A stretch of 16,647 nt of DNA, from assembly GCA_946537565.1 (NCBI GenBank), contig CAMNFW010000014.1, positions 1 to 16,647 of the forward strand, given 5' to 3'. Positions 1-6,207 of the stretch are shown piece by piece. Position numbers and translations under genes: made by a program. Positions within the stretch are counted from its first letter, which is position 1; each line of letters opens with the position of its first letter. Under the pieces are notes generated by a model. That model did not search any database. It was not told the origin of the DNA and saw nothing but the letters and a program-made list of their open reading frames with translations. This DNA comes from an uncultured Ruminococcus sp. (GTDB lineage: Bacteria > Bacillota > Clostridia > Oscillospirales > Ruminococcaceae).

Positions 1-1
1 T

Positions 2-814
2 CTCGTTAAAGACGGAAATGTTGAAACCGCTGCTATTGGCGAATCTTGGGATAGCACCGCTTTTGGACGCAATGAGACTCTACAAGAATTATTTTATAAT
101 GCAAAAGATGAATTACAGGAATTTGTTGATACTACGACAACTATTGCTGAGACTACTATAGCAGAAACTACAACTGTCGCAGAAACTACTGTAGTTGAAA
201 CTCAACCTGCTGCAACATCATCAGCTGATCCTTATGCTGCTATAAAACAAGAGATTCTTGATAGCGTTGATAACGAGCACTATAGCGGAAAGAATTCTCA
301 TATTGAAAACGCTCCTTCTGATATGCGCTTCTACAATATGAGCGAGCGTTATAATATGAACGTATCCTCGCCGACTGTTTATGAAGGACCGGGAACAAAT
401 TATTCTATAATTGAAGTTTATTCGGATTTCTTCTGGGTGTATGGTGAAAACTCCGATTGGTATTATGTTGAATGGGGAGAAGGAAACGGCGCATTTAGTC
501 ACTGCTGCTATGGATATATGAGCAAGAGCAGTAATAATAATTCTGCCGCAAAGTATACTGAATATGACACAAGTGCGGCAGGCAGTGATTTCTCTTTCAA
601 TAATGAGCCGTATTCAAGAAAGGTAAGAACAGAAAGCGGAAATCTTAACCTGCGTGCAGCTCCCTCAACATCTGCTGAAATTATCATAGAAATGCCTAAG
701 GATTCCAGTGTAAGTTTATGGGGTGTTAACTCTGAATGGGCATATGTAAGCTATACCGTAAATGGTACTACCTATTACGGATATGCAAGCAGGCAATATA
801 TAGGTTTACCGTAA
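2..814 (+). CDS. Exported SH3-domain protein, C-terminal part (5' truncated by window edge)
   Basis: The frame is open from base 2 to the TAA at 812-814, giving 270 residues with no start inside the window; internal ATG codons such as 323 are not the real start. About 35 residues of unrecognised sequence lead into a Thr/Glu/Ala linker built on AETT-like units (about residues 42-66). Two bacterial SH3-like domains follow. The first (about residues 119-175) has TVYEGPGTNYS and GYMSKS. The second (about 213-267) has the classic NLNLRAAPSTSAEI start and a GYASRQYI end. Such domains bind peptidoglycan or mediate extracellular contacts, so a surface or secreted role is inferred. The missing N-terminus may carry an enzymatic domain or signal peptide. 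Codon choice looks more AT-rich than in the metabolic genes further right. A strong terminator follows. The SH3 calls are confident; the function of the whole protein is unknown. Confidence 0.8.
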   Translation, partial: LVKDGNVETAAIGESWDSTAFGRNETLQELFYNAKDELQEFVDTTTTIAETTIAETTTVAETTVVETQPAATSSADPYAAIKQEILDSVDNEHYSGKNSHIENAPSDMRFYNMSERYNMNVSSPTVYEGPGTNYSIIEVYSDFFWVYGENSDWYYVEWGEGNGAFSHCCYGYMSKSSNNNSAAKYTEYDTSAAGSDFSFNNEPYSRKVRTESGNLNLRAAPSTSAEIIIEMPKDSSVSLWGVNSEWAYVSYTVNGTTYYGYASRQYIGLP

Positions 815-823
815 TCGACGTTT

Positions 824-857
824 GACCGCTCTCATTTTACGGGAGCGGTCTTTCTTT
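824..857 (+). terminator. Intrinsic terminator after the SH3-domain gene
   Basis: A 10-bp stem, gaccgctctc (824-833) with gggagcggtc (841-850) including one G-U pair, has a 7-nt loop and is followed by tttcttt. It starts 9 nt after the stop codon. Confidence 0.85.
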
Positions 858-877
858 GCCCTGACCACCGGCAGATC

Positions 878-1111
878 TTAGCCTTCACCTCTTTTTTTCC
901 GTGAACATTCTCTGTAACTGGAAAGCGTTGTTCCCTCATGCGCCTTGAATTGCTTGGCAAAATGTGCATACGAAGAATAACCGCATAGCTCTGCGATCTG
1001 TGCAATTGAACAGTCTGTATTTAAAAGCAGGTCTTTAGCTTTTTGCAGACGAAAGCTTATCAAAAAATAATCACCCTCTCTGTTGATATGAAATATTAAA
1101 AGCAGCGGCAA
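878..1111 (-). pseudogene. AraC-family regulator remnant, C-terminal helix-turn-helix only
   Basis: The frame gives about 77 residues from a TTG. The conserved part, FRLQKAKDLLLNTD then SIAQIAELCGYSSYAHFAKQFKAHEGTTLSSYR, is the last helix of the first HTH plus the complete second HTH of AraC/XylS regulators. A normal family member has about 100 residues of DNA-binding domain and usually a sensor domain of 150 or more; both are missing. The frame is closed by a stop at 1154-1156. The sequence before about residue 14 does not look like AraC and lies over a perfect inverted repeat (1098-1136). No convincing ribosome binding site was seen. A truncated relic is therefore more likely than a functional mini-regulator. 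Confidence 0.7.
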
Positions 1112-1136
1112 TTCAGTTTGAACTTCCGCTGCTTTT
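1098..1136. terminator. Perfect 11-bp inverted repeat, probable bidirectional terminator
   Basis: aaaagcagcgg (1098-1108) pairs exactly with ccgctgctttt (1126-1136) across a 17-nt loop. The arms end in T4 on either strand, and ttttattt follows on the plus strand. It overlaps the 5' end of the AraC remnant and lies downstream of the broken exported-protein gene on the minus strand. Confidence 0.5.
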
Positions 1137-1169
1137 ATTTGCCGCTGTAAAATCTATTCCGCTAAAATT

Positions 1170-1201
1170 AGAAAGTCCCGGACTTATGCCTGGGACTTTC
1201 T
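1170..1201. terminator. 10-bp hairpin between two gene remnants
   Basis: agaaagtccc (1170-1179) pairs exactly with gggactttct (1192-1201) around a 12-nt loop. On the minus strand it lies about 55 nt after the final stop of the broken exported-protein gene and is followed by aatttt. That is a weak U tract, so it could be a terminator or simply a stable RNA end. Confidence 0.45.
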
Positions 1202-1254
1202 GACTGAAAATCTATTTGCACGCCGTATCGGTGTAAATTTCATTTCCTGTGGAA

Positions 1255-1502
1255 TTAGTCTTCCTTCTTCTTCATTGTGAATGCAACTGCTGCTGCCTGA
1301 GTTGTTGTTTCTACTGCCTCTGTTGTAAGAGCTCAGGTGAAAAAGCTGTAGTTGTTTCAGCAACTTCTACAGTTGTAGGCTCTGCTGCTGTTGTAGGCTC
1401 AGCATCAGCTGCGCCCTCTACTGCGAATGAACTCATAGCACCTGCAAATGTGAGTGATGCAGCCATAGCTGCCGCAGCAATAATAGATACTGTCTTCTTC
1501 AT
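1255..1502 (-). pseudogene. Frameshifted, shortened paralog of the SPKTG-anchored exported protein
   Basis: The start ATG (1502-1500) follows an AAGGAG site and begins a clear signal peptide, MKKTVSIIAAAAMAASLTFA, ending near MSSFA. A PTT/ETT linker follows, and the frame stops at 1311-1313. In the -1 frame the reading continues as LTTEAVETTT, then AAAVAFTMKKKED and a stop at 1255-1257. That tail matches the end (AAVAVAFALRKKED) of the intact protein at 6985-7749, and both genes share gaattagtc around the stop codon. The shift must lie between 1314 and 1332, because the second frame is itself closed at 1333-1335; this corresponds to one missing base. The central domain, sorting motif and most of the membrane segment are also absent. 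No slippery heptamer is visible in the interval, so a decayed gene is favoured over programmed frameshifting. Confidence 0.7.
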
Positions 1503-1574
1503 AAAGTCATTTCTCCTTTTTTACATTACAGATTAGATTTTCATTCGGTGGGGTGTTCCCCCTTCCGTGATTAT

Positions 1575-1603
1575 ATAATACCTTGATTTTCCGCCGTTTT
1601 CAA
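1575..1603 (-). promoter_or_regulatory. Candidate sigma-A promoter for the broken exported-protein gene
   Basis: Read on the minus strand, TTGAAA (1603-1598) and TATTAT (1580-1575) are separated by 17 bp, about 73 nt before the ATG. An overlapping TATAAT (1575-1570) is also present but would be spaced at 22 bp. Confidence 0.45.
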
Positions 1604-1721
1604 TATTCAATCCAGGCTCATTCTGATGCTTAGGCTACAAAACCTGTCCATAATGTAAAATATACTACACAGCCTCATTGAATTGATGCTGAATATTCCG
1701 GAGAATTATTATTTATCACCT

Positions 1722-2663
1722 TTACTCTTCATAATGATGATCTATCACTGTCCTCAGATTGTCATAGATAAATGTCTGCGCCTGTTCAGAATAAAGATTA
1801 AGGATATATTCTCTGCCGTCAGCGCTTTGCTTCTGGTGAGAGGTTATTCCGATGCTCTCACCCTCTGCTGATGCACATCTGCGCCCCTGAGGATCTTTCG
1901 TTATCATTCCTATGCTTTCCAACCAGTCGTTTATCCATGCCGCCTGCATTCTCTTAGAATTGTTAGGCTCGATCACACGGTTTATCTCAGCTGCAATTTC
2001 ACTGACACGGCATTCTTCACTATTAGGACTTAGCTGTAAAAGCTGCTCGTCTGTAATATATGCCCGAACCCTTGAATTTCTCTGCTCAGTTACACTGTCA
2101 CTGTAATGCTTCTCTATCACCACCCTCAGATTGTCAAAAATAAATGTCTGAGCCTGTTCAGAATAAAGATTAAGGATATATTCTCTGCCGTCAGCGCTTT
2201 TTCTAAGGTGAGAGGTTATTCCAATGCTCTCACCCTCAGCTGATGCACATCTTCGCCCCTGAGAATCTTTCGTTATCATTCCTATGCTTTCCAGCCAGTT
2301 GGTTATCCACGCCGGCTGAAGCTTCTTTGAATTGTTAGGCTCGATCACACGGTTTATCTCAGCTGCAATGTCACTGACACGGCATTGTCCACTCTTAAGC
2401 CTTAGCTGTGAAAACTGCTCGTCTGTAATATAAGTCGCAGCCTTTGCAGTCTTCTTCACAGAATCCGGCAATGAGATCTCAGCCGCTTCCGATACTTCTA
2501 TCTGCCGCCCAAGTACACTGGAAATATATTCAAAACAGGCTATTACCCGGCTGTCTCTTACTATATCATCTTCCTTCACACGCATACCAGAATTCGGGTC
2601 AATGCCGCAGGACAGCTTGTCCATGTAAAGCTTTGCCCGTTTTAATTTGTTTATCTCACTCAT
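1722..2663 (-). CDS. Protein of unknown function with two near-identical C-terminal domains
   Basis: The 313-residue protein starts at an ATG preceded by AAAGGTGA. Residues 1-60 (RAKLYMDKLSCGIDP, DDIVRDSRVIACFEYISSVL) resemble the N-terminal domain of a hypothetical-protein family I recall from Clostridia. In that family it is followed by one winged-helix-like domain with an INRVI...NWLESIGM...GITSHLR...Y..EAQ.FI.DNL pattern. Here that second domain occurs twice, at residues 78-189 and 202-313. By my count the copies share 89 of 112 residues with no gaps, joined by a 12-residue spacer. No signal peptide, membrane segment or catalytic motif is visible, so it is probably cytoplasmic. The gene lies 39 nt after the hydrolase gene on the same strand with no obvious promoter between, so it is probably the last gene of the unit starting at 4182. 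The function is unknown; nucleic-acid binding is only a guess from the domain pattern. Confidence 0.75.
   Translation of the reverse strand: MSEINKLKRAKLYMDKLSCGIDPNSGMRVKEDDIVRDSRVIACFEYISSVLGRQIEVSEAAEISLPDSVKKTAKAATYITDEQFSQLRLKSGQCRVSDIAAEINRVIEPNNSKKLQPAWITNWLESIGMITKDSQGRRCASAEGESIGITSHLRKSADGREYILNLYSEQAQTFIFDNLRVVIEKHYSDSVTEQRNSRVRAYITDEQLLQLSPNSEECRVSEIAAEINRVIEPNNSKRMQAAWINDWLESIGMITKDPQGRRCASAEGESIGITSHQKQSADGREYILNLYSEQAQTFIYDNLRTVIDHHYEE
1725..2432 (-). repeat. In-gene tandem duplication, two 336-bp units
   Basis: Unit A is 2432-2097 and unit B is 2060-1725, with a 36-bp spacer between them. Long stretches are identical in DNA, for example the segments encoding GRRCASAEGESIGITSH and DGREYILNLYSEQAQTFI. 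Most differences cluster at the start of each unit. This points to a recent duplication, or to copies kept alike by gene conversion. Confidence 0.85.
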
Positions 2664-2702
2664 CTTTATTCACCTTTCCGCTGCAATAAGCTGTACTGAG
2701 TT

Positions 2703-3395
2703 TTAAAATGTATATCCTCGCTGAGTATTTAGCTGAGCAACTGTCCACTTTATTCCTTTAGCTATCCTGTTTTCCGGTTCGTTGAAATGTCCGCCCTCGT
2801 TCCATTCAAGAATGTGACGGGATACATTTTTATCTCCGCAGATAATGTCATACTGTCTGCGTGTGCAGTCTCCGACAGCTCCCATTGTTTTGTCACGAGC
2901 CTTTTCCTCTCTCCTGCCAAGACTTAAATATACCGTACTGTCTACGGGTGCGCTCCGGCTTTCAGCATAATCCGTCCAGCCTCCAAACCACAGCGAACCT
3001 GAACTGCTTATCACTCCGCTGAATTTACTGCTCTCATAAAATGCCCAAAGACTGAAAAGTCCTGCCAGTGAATATCCGCAGATAATTCGCTTTCCGGTCA
3101 GTCCATACTCTTTCTCAGCACTGACTATACATTCATTTTCAAGCCAGCTAAGAGTGTTTCTTCCACCGCCGGAAAATGATGTTTTTCTGTTCAGCGTAAA
3201 CTCCCAGGGCGAAAAATCTGTGTTCCAGTCCTCTGCCTCAAAAATAATATAGTTGCATTTCACATCTCTGCAAAGAGCTATGACCTTTTCAGCAGTCTCA
3301 GAGCTTCCCTTCATTTCTCCCCAGTATATCGTTGGGAGATCAGTGCCGTTTATCAGGATATGACAGGTCCTGCCTGAAATATCAGCTGTTTTCAT
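2703..3395 (-). CDS. Alpha/beta hydrolase of the putative esterase family
   Basis: This is a 230-residue protein related to the enterochelin-esterase/D-family esterases. The nucleophile elbow GYSLAG (residues 107-112, Ser109) is followed by LFSLWAFYESSKFSGVISSSGSLWF, and the catalytic His is probably His203 in GGHFNEP. It lacks a signal peptide, so it is probably cytoplasmic, acting on an ester or thioester that cannot be named. A longer frame opens at 3470, but it would overlap the previous gene by 89 nt. ATG 3395 has an AGGA site 9 nt upstream and starts where the family similarity begins, so it is preferred; the overlap is then 14 nt. It is translationally coupled to the ASCH-DUF1810 gene and followed closely by the repeat protein. 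Confidence 0.75.
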   Translation of the reverse strand: MKTADISGRTCHILINGTDLPTIYWGEMKGSSETAEKVIALCRDVKCNYIIFEAEDWNTDFSPWEFTLNRKTSFSGGGRNTLSWLENECIVSAEKEYGLTGKRIICGYSLAGLFSLWAFYESSKFSGVISSSGSLWFGGWTDYAESRSAPVDSTVYLSLGRREEKARDKTMGAVGDCTRRQYDIICGDKNVSRHILEWNEGGHFNEPENRIAKGIKWTVAQLNTQRGYTF

Positions 3396-4182
3396 TATTT
3401 TTATTCCTGCCCTGTCTGCCAAGTATCGAAAGAGTTCGCCCGTCATCTTTTCCGCCGCAGAATTTGTCAAGCACCTGCTGAAACAGTTTATCCTCTGGTG
3501 CAGCCGTTTTGAACAAGGTCATGCACGACCTCAGCTTATACGCATCTGGTATTCCAAAAACATTTACAGGATCGTCACTGTCTATGTCCAGCAGCATTGA
3601 AGTTATCTCCCTGAGCCTTGAACCAAGAACCGGATGTGCATAATAATCCTTTGCCTCAGCCAGGTCGCTTATTGAAAAATATACCGTTTTACTGCTGTTC
3701 CCCAGTCCCTTTATCTGCGGAAACACATACCACATCCAGCATGAAGCCTTATATCCGTTCTTCATCTCCTTGAATGCAGCTGCATAGGTTTCGCCAAAGC
3801 TAAACCCATAATTCTGTGCATCTATGAACCTTTGCAGCTCTGTTAGCCTGAATTCTATCCCAAGTGCGCCGTATTCCTTCTGCTTTTCAGGAGAATAATA
3901 TCTGTCCATATAATCAGCAGGTCCTTCCTCATCAGCTTTGAAGCCGCATTTCTCCTTCGGCAAGGCTTTAAACAGCTCCTCAAAGCTGTCATAGCGGTGC
4001 AGAGCAGTTACCCGTACTGTTACCAGGCGGCCAGGGGCATTTATATCCTTAAACTCTATAAAATCACCGATGCTGACCTGCTGCCGCTTTTCGTCATTCA
4101 GTCTAAGCTCGATAGTCTTTTTCCCGTCGATGATGGCTGAAAATGGTTTGTTGTTAAGTCTCATTTTATGCAGCATTTTCAT
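3382..4182 (-). CDS. ASCH domain - DUF1810 fusion protein
   Basis: The protein has 266 residues. Residues 1-113 form an ASCH (PUA-like) domain, seen in the GKKTIELRLND signature (20-30) and the GD-IEF strand (39-44). ASCH proteins bind RNA or modified nucleosides, and some are amidohydrolases. Residues 115-256 match DUF1810: LQRFIDAQ, WMWYVFPQIKGLG (149-161), AHPVLGSRLREI (182-193) and FGIPDAYKLRSCMTLF (209-224). DUF1810 proteins are usually stand-alone at about 140 residues; their reaction is not known to me. The two parts sit in one frame with no stop or internal start signal, so a genuine fusion is likely. A good RBS (AAGGAG) and a near-consensus promoter precede the ATG, making this the first gene of the 4182-1722 unit. 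The domain calls are confident; the biochemical role is open, with nucleotide or RNA handling the best guess. Confidence 0.8.
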   Translation of the reverse strand: MKMLHKMRLNNKPFSAIIDGKKTIELRLNDEKRQQVSIGDFIEFKDINAPGRLVTVRVTALHRYDSFEELFKALPKEKCGFKADEEGPADYMDRYYSPEKQKEYGALGIEFRLTELQRFIDAQNYGFSFGETYAAAFKEMKNGYKASCWMWYVFPQIKGLGNSSKTVYFSISDLAEAKDYYAHPVLGSRLREITSMLLDIDSDDPVNVFGIPDAYKLRSCMTLFKTAAPEDKLFQQVLDKFCGGKDDGRTLSILGRQGRNKNNENS

Positions 4183-4200
4183 TCACGCTCCTTTTATTGA

Positions 4201-4229
4201 ATTATAACATATTTTTTCAACACAGTCAA
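4201..4229 (-). promoter_or_regulatory. Sigma-A promoter for the ASCH-DUF1810 unit
   Basis: On the minus strand TTGACT (4229-4224), a 17-bp spacer and TATAAT (4206-4201) are seen, with an extended -10 TG one base upstream. The -35 box starts only 11 nt past the end of the ABC-F gene. Confidence 0.8.
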
Positions 4230-4233
4230 CATC

Positions 4234-4253
4234 ATGTACTTAAAAATGTACAT
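4234..4253. repeat. Small inverted repeat over the ABC-F stop codon
   Basis: atgtac (4234-4239) and gtacat (4248-4253) flank 8 nt that include the ABC-F stop. The repeat abuts the -35 of the next promoter, so it may be an operator or a weak RNA hairpin; it may also be chance. Confidence 0.35.
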
Positions 4254-5766
4254 CCTTAGTTGCTATATTCTCACGGAATCTGATATCATGCTCCGCAAAA
4301 AGCATCGTCGGACGATATGTTTCCAGCAGCCTCTCTATCTGTATCCTCGAAAAAATGTCTATATAGTTCAGCGGCTCGTCCCATATGCAAATATTTGCCG
4401 GGGTTATTATACTCGCTGCCAACAGCACCTTTTTCTTCTGACCTGCCGAATACTCCGATATATCCTTCGCAAGCTGCCCACGGCTGATATCAAGCTGCCT
4501 CAGCACTGTGCAGAACAAGCTTCTGTCAAGTCCTCGCTCTTCACAAAATTCAGATACACTGCCGTGAAGAAACGATGTATCCTGCGGAATATACGATACC
4601 ACAAGCCTTGATGCGGTTTCACATATTCCGCTGATGTGCAGTCCTTCCTCCTGCGGTATAACTCCGGCTGTCTGTAATATCAGCTTCATGAGAGTTGATT
4701 TTCCGCAGCCGTTCATGCCGCACAATGCTATGCGCTCTCCCTGCTTTACGCTGAATGTCAGCCCTTCACACACCGGTCTGGCTGCGCCTTCATACTGCAT
4801 CGTAAGATCACGGACTGTGATAAGCGTTTCCTTATGATGTGCCAGCTGTGTCATTTTAAGCAGCGGTGTTTCTTCAATGTCCTGCAAAAGTCCTTCCTGC
4901 TCGGCTATTTCCCGTTCTATGCGCCTTTCTGTGTTTTTTACCCGGCTCTGCATTTTCTTGGTCTTTGAACCAATAAAAGACCGGGTGCTGATGCAGCGGT
5001 CATGCTCCCTGACCGGATCAAATCCTATTTTGGTTCGTTCATTTTTATCCGCCCATTCATCTGTCTGCTGCGCCGCCTTCTTTAGCTTATTTATCTTTTT
5101 ACGGTGCTTTTCATTCTCAGCCAATGCAAACTGCTCACGCCGCTGCTGATTTTCCTGCCAGCATGTAAAATTTCCGCTCTGCACCATTATCGTCCTGCGG
5201 TTGAGTACAAGTATATGATCTGTACACGCATCAAGAAGATCACGGTCATGGGATACAAGTATAAATCCCTTTTTCGCCGAAAGATACTGCCGTACATTTT
5301 CCCTCGCCTGTGAATCAAGATGATTGGTAGGCTCGTCTATAAGCAGAAAATCGTTTTCCCCTGAAAACAATATCGCCAGCAGCACCTTTGTACGCTGTCC
5401 GTGGCTCAGTGTATCGAATGGACGATACAGCACCTCTGCATCTTCTTTCAGCTCCGACAGCTCACATATTACCCTCCAAAGCTCACAGCTCTCACGAAGC
5501 TCTTCCGCAAATTCCGCTGCGGTCTGCTTCATCTGCGCTGCAGTAACTGTATACGGAAAGTATACAGCAGGTATTGAACTTGTGAGCGTTCCCCTGCCAG
5601 TTATCTCACCCGTCAGCAGCCGCAGAAATGTGGTCTTTCCTTTTCCGTTTCGCCCGATAAGTCCCAGCTTCCAGTCAGTGTCGATCGTGAAAGCTGCGTT
5701 TTCAAAAACCGGTTCCGGTGAACCTTCATAGCTGAACGAGAGATGATCTGCTCTTATCTGTGACAT
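4240..5766 (-). CDS. ABC-F ribosome-protection ATPase, Lsa-like
   Basis: This 508-residue protein has two ABC ATPase domains and no membrane segment. The first domain has Walker A GRNGKGKT (38-45), signature LSHGQ (120-124), Walker B FLLIDEP (140-146) and switch His173. The second has GMNGCGKST (350-358), SAGQ (440-443), IWDEP (461-465) and His493. A charged helical linker (about 205-300) joins them. The opening MSQIRADHLSFSY and DTDWKLGLIGRNG closely recall Lsa(A), and the length suits that group. ABC-F proteins of this type bind the ribosomal E site and displace lincosamides, streptogramin A and pleuromutilins. The start at 5766 is chosen because AAGGAGG lies 8 nt upstream; a frame from 5793 would begin before that site. 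Regulation is probably by attenuation in the long leader. Family membership is strong; the resistance spectrum is inferred, not shown. Confidence 0.88.
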   Translation of the reverse strand: MSQIRADHLSFSYEGSPEPVFENAAFTIDTDWKLGLIGRNGKGKTTFLRLLTGEITGRGTLTSSIPAVYFPYTVTAAQMKQTAAEFAEELRESCELWRVICELSELKEDAEVLYRPFDTLSHGQRTKVLLAILFSGENDFLLIDEPTNHLDSQARENVRQYLSAKKGFILVSHDRDLLDACTDHILVLNRRTIMVQSGNFTCWQENQQRREQFALAENEKHRKKINKLKKAAQQTDEWADKNERTKIGFDPVREHDRCISTRSFIGSKTKKMQSRVKNTERRIEREIAEQEGLLQDIEETPLLKMTQLAHHKETLITVRDLTMQYEGAARPVCEGLTFSVKQGERIALCGMNGCGKSTLMKLILQTAGVIPQEEGLHISGICETASRLVVSYIPQDTSFLHGSVSEFCEERGLDRSLFCTVLRQLDISRGQLAKDISEYSAGQKKKVLLAASIITPANICIWDEPLNYIDIFSRIQIERLLETYRPTMLFAEHDIRFRENIATKDVHF

Positions 5767-5795
5767 ACAAATTCCTCCTTCGATGTTCCGCATAC

Positions 5796-5832
5796 AAAAA
5801 AACGGAACTGCTTGCTGCCAAACAGTTCCGTT
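5796..5832 (-). terminator. Regulated intrinsic terminator (attenuator) before the ABC-F gene
   Basis: On the minus strand aacggaactg (5832-5823) pairs with cagttccgtt (5810-5801) around a 12-nt loop, and the arm runs into a tract of seven Ts. The tract ends about 18 nt before the AAGGAGG site, so unconditional termination would silence the gene. Confidence 0.85.
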
Positions 5833-6059
5833 ATGTTCTGGTTAACCTCAAAGTTCCGGAGTGCGATCCCCGGCTCGTCACTAAAGTATACTCACACCTG
5901 CCCCCCAAAAATCCGTCAAACGGTTTTACGGCTCTCAGATGCTGTATATATAAAAATGCAAAAAGAGGTTATGAGAACATAATCCACTTTTGGCAGCACA
6001 AATCTACAGTATATGATCTTTCACATACTGTCACTGTTATTCATGCGATCAAAAGTGAA

Positions 6060-6071
6060 TTATTTTTTCAT
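6060..6071 (-). CDS. Three-codon leader ORF (Met-Lys-Lys-stop)
   Basis: ATG AAA AAA TAA lies just behind a purine-rich AGAGGTGAGAGG site, about 23 nt into the predicted transcript. The strong ribosome binding site before so short an ORF suggests it serves as a ribosome-stalling sensor, not a product. Leader peptides of this kind precede many inducible ABC-F and erm genes. The function is inferred from position. Confidence 0.55.
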   Translation of the reverse strand: MKK

Positions 6072-6100
6072 CCTCTCACCTCTCTCAGAATTATGTAATG

Positions 6101-6129
6101 ATTATATCACATCGGTTTTGGATTGTCAA
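6101..6129 (-). promoter_or_regulatory. Consensus sigma-A promoter of the ABC-F leader
   Basis: TTGACA (6129-6124), a 17-bp spacer and TATAAT (6106-6101) are both perfect on the minus strand, with an extended -10 TGA. So strong a promoter fits a gene controlled after initiation by the attenuator. Confidence 0.9.
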
Positions 6130-6146
6130 GCTTTTTATCCGCAGTA

Positions 6147-6175
6147 TTGATTATTTCTTTTTGATATGTTATAAT
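6147..6175 (+). promoter_or_regulatory. Sigma-A promoter of the 2'-phosphotransferase gene
   Basis: TTGATT (6147-6152), a 17-bp spacer and TATAAT (6170-6175) with an extended TGT. It is divergent from the ABC-F promoter, with 17 bp between the two -35 boxes. Confidence 0.8.
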
Positions 6176-6207
6176 TGATCAATACCACTTTAAAGGAGAT
6201 GATAAAA

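Larger units (their letters stand above)
5767..6094 (-). promoter_or_regulatory. Long attenuator leader of the ABC-F gene
   Basis: About 330 nt separate the predicted start of transcription (near 6094) from the ABC-F ATG. In order the leader holds: the MKK leader ORF; an unsupported second mini-ORF, MNNSDSM (6044-6021); a 10-bp hairpin (6006-6031); a weak hairpin with a short U run (5907-5931); and a 6-bp hairpin that encloses cggaact (5852-5858). Last come the terminator (5796-5832) and the RBS. The cggaact segment is identical to the terminator's 5' arm and could pair instead with its 3' arm, so it is a candidate antiterminator. This is the expected architecture of ribosome-mediated attenuation; the folding itself was not computed. 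Confidence 0.7.

Noticed and set aside
1314..1350. Programmed -1 frameshift in the short exported protein
   Set aside because: The -1 frame is closed at 1333-1335, so any slip must occur at 1314-1332, where no slippery heptamer exists. The T-run lies before that stop.
6021..6044. Second mini-ORF MNNSDSM in the ABC-F leader
   Set aside because: No Shine-Dalgarno sequence precedes it, unlike MKK. It is mentioned in the leader entry but not called as a gene.
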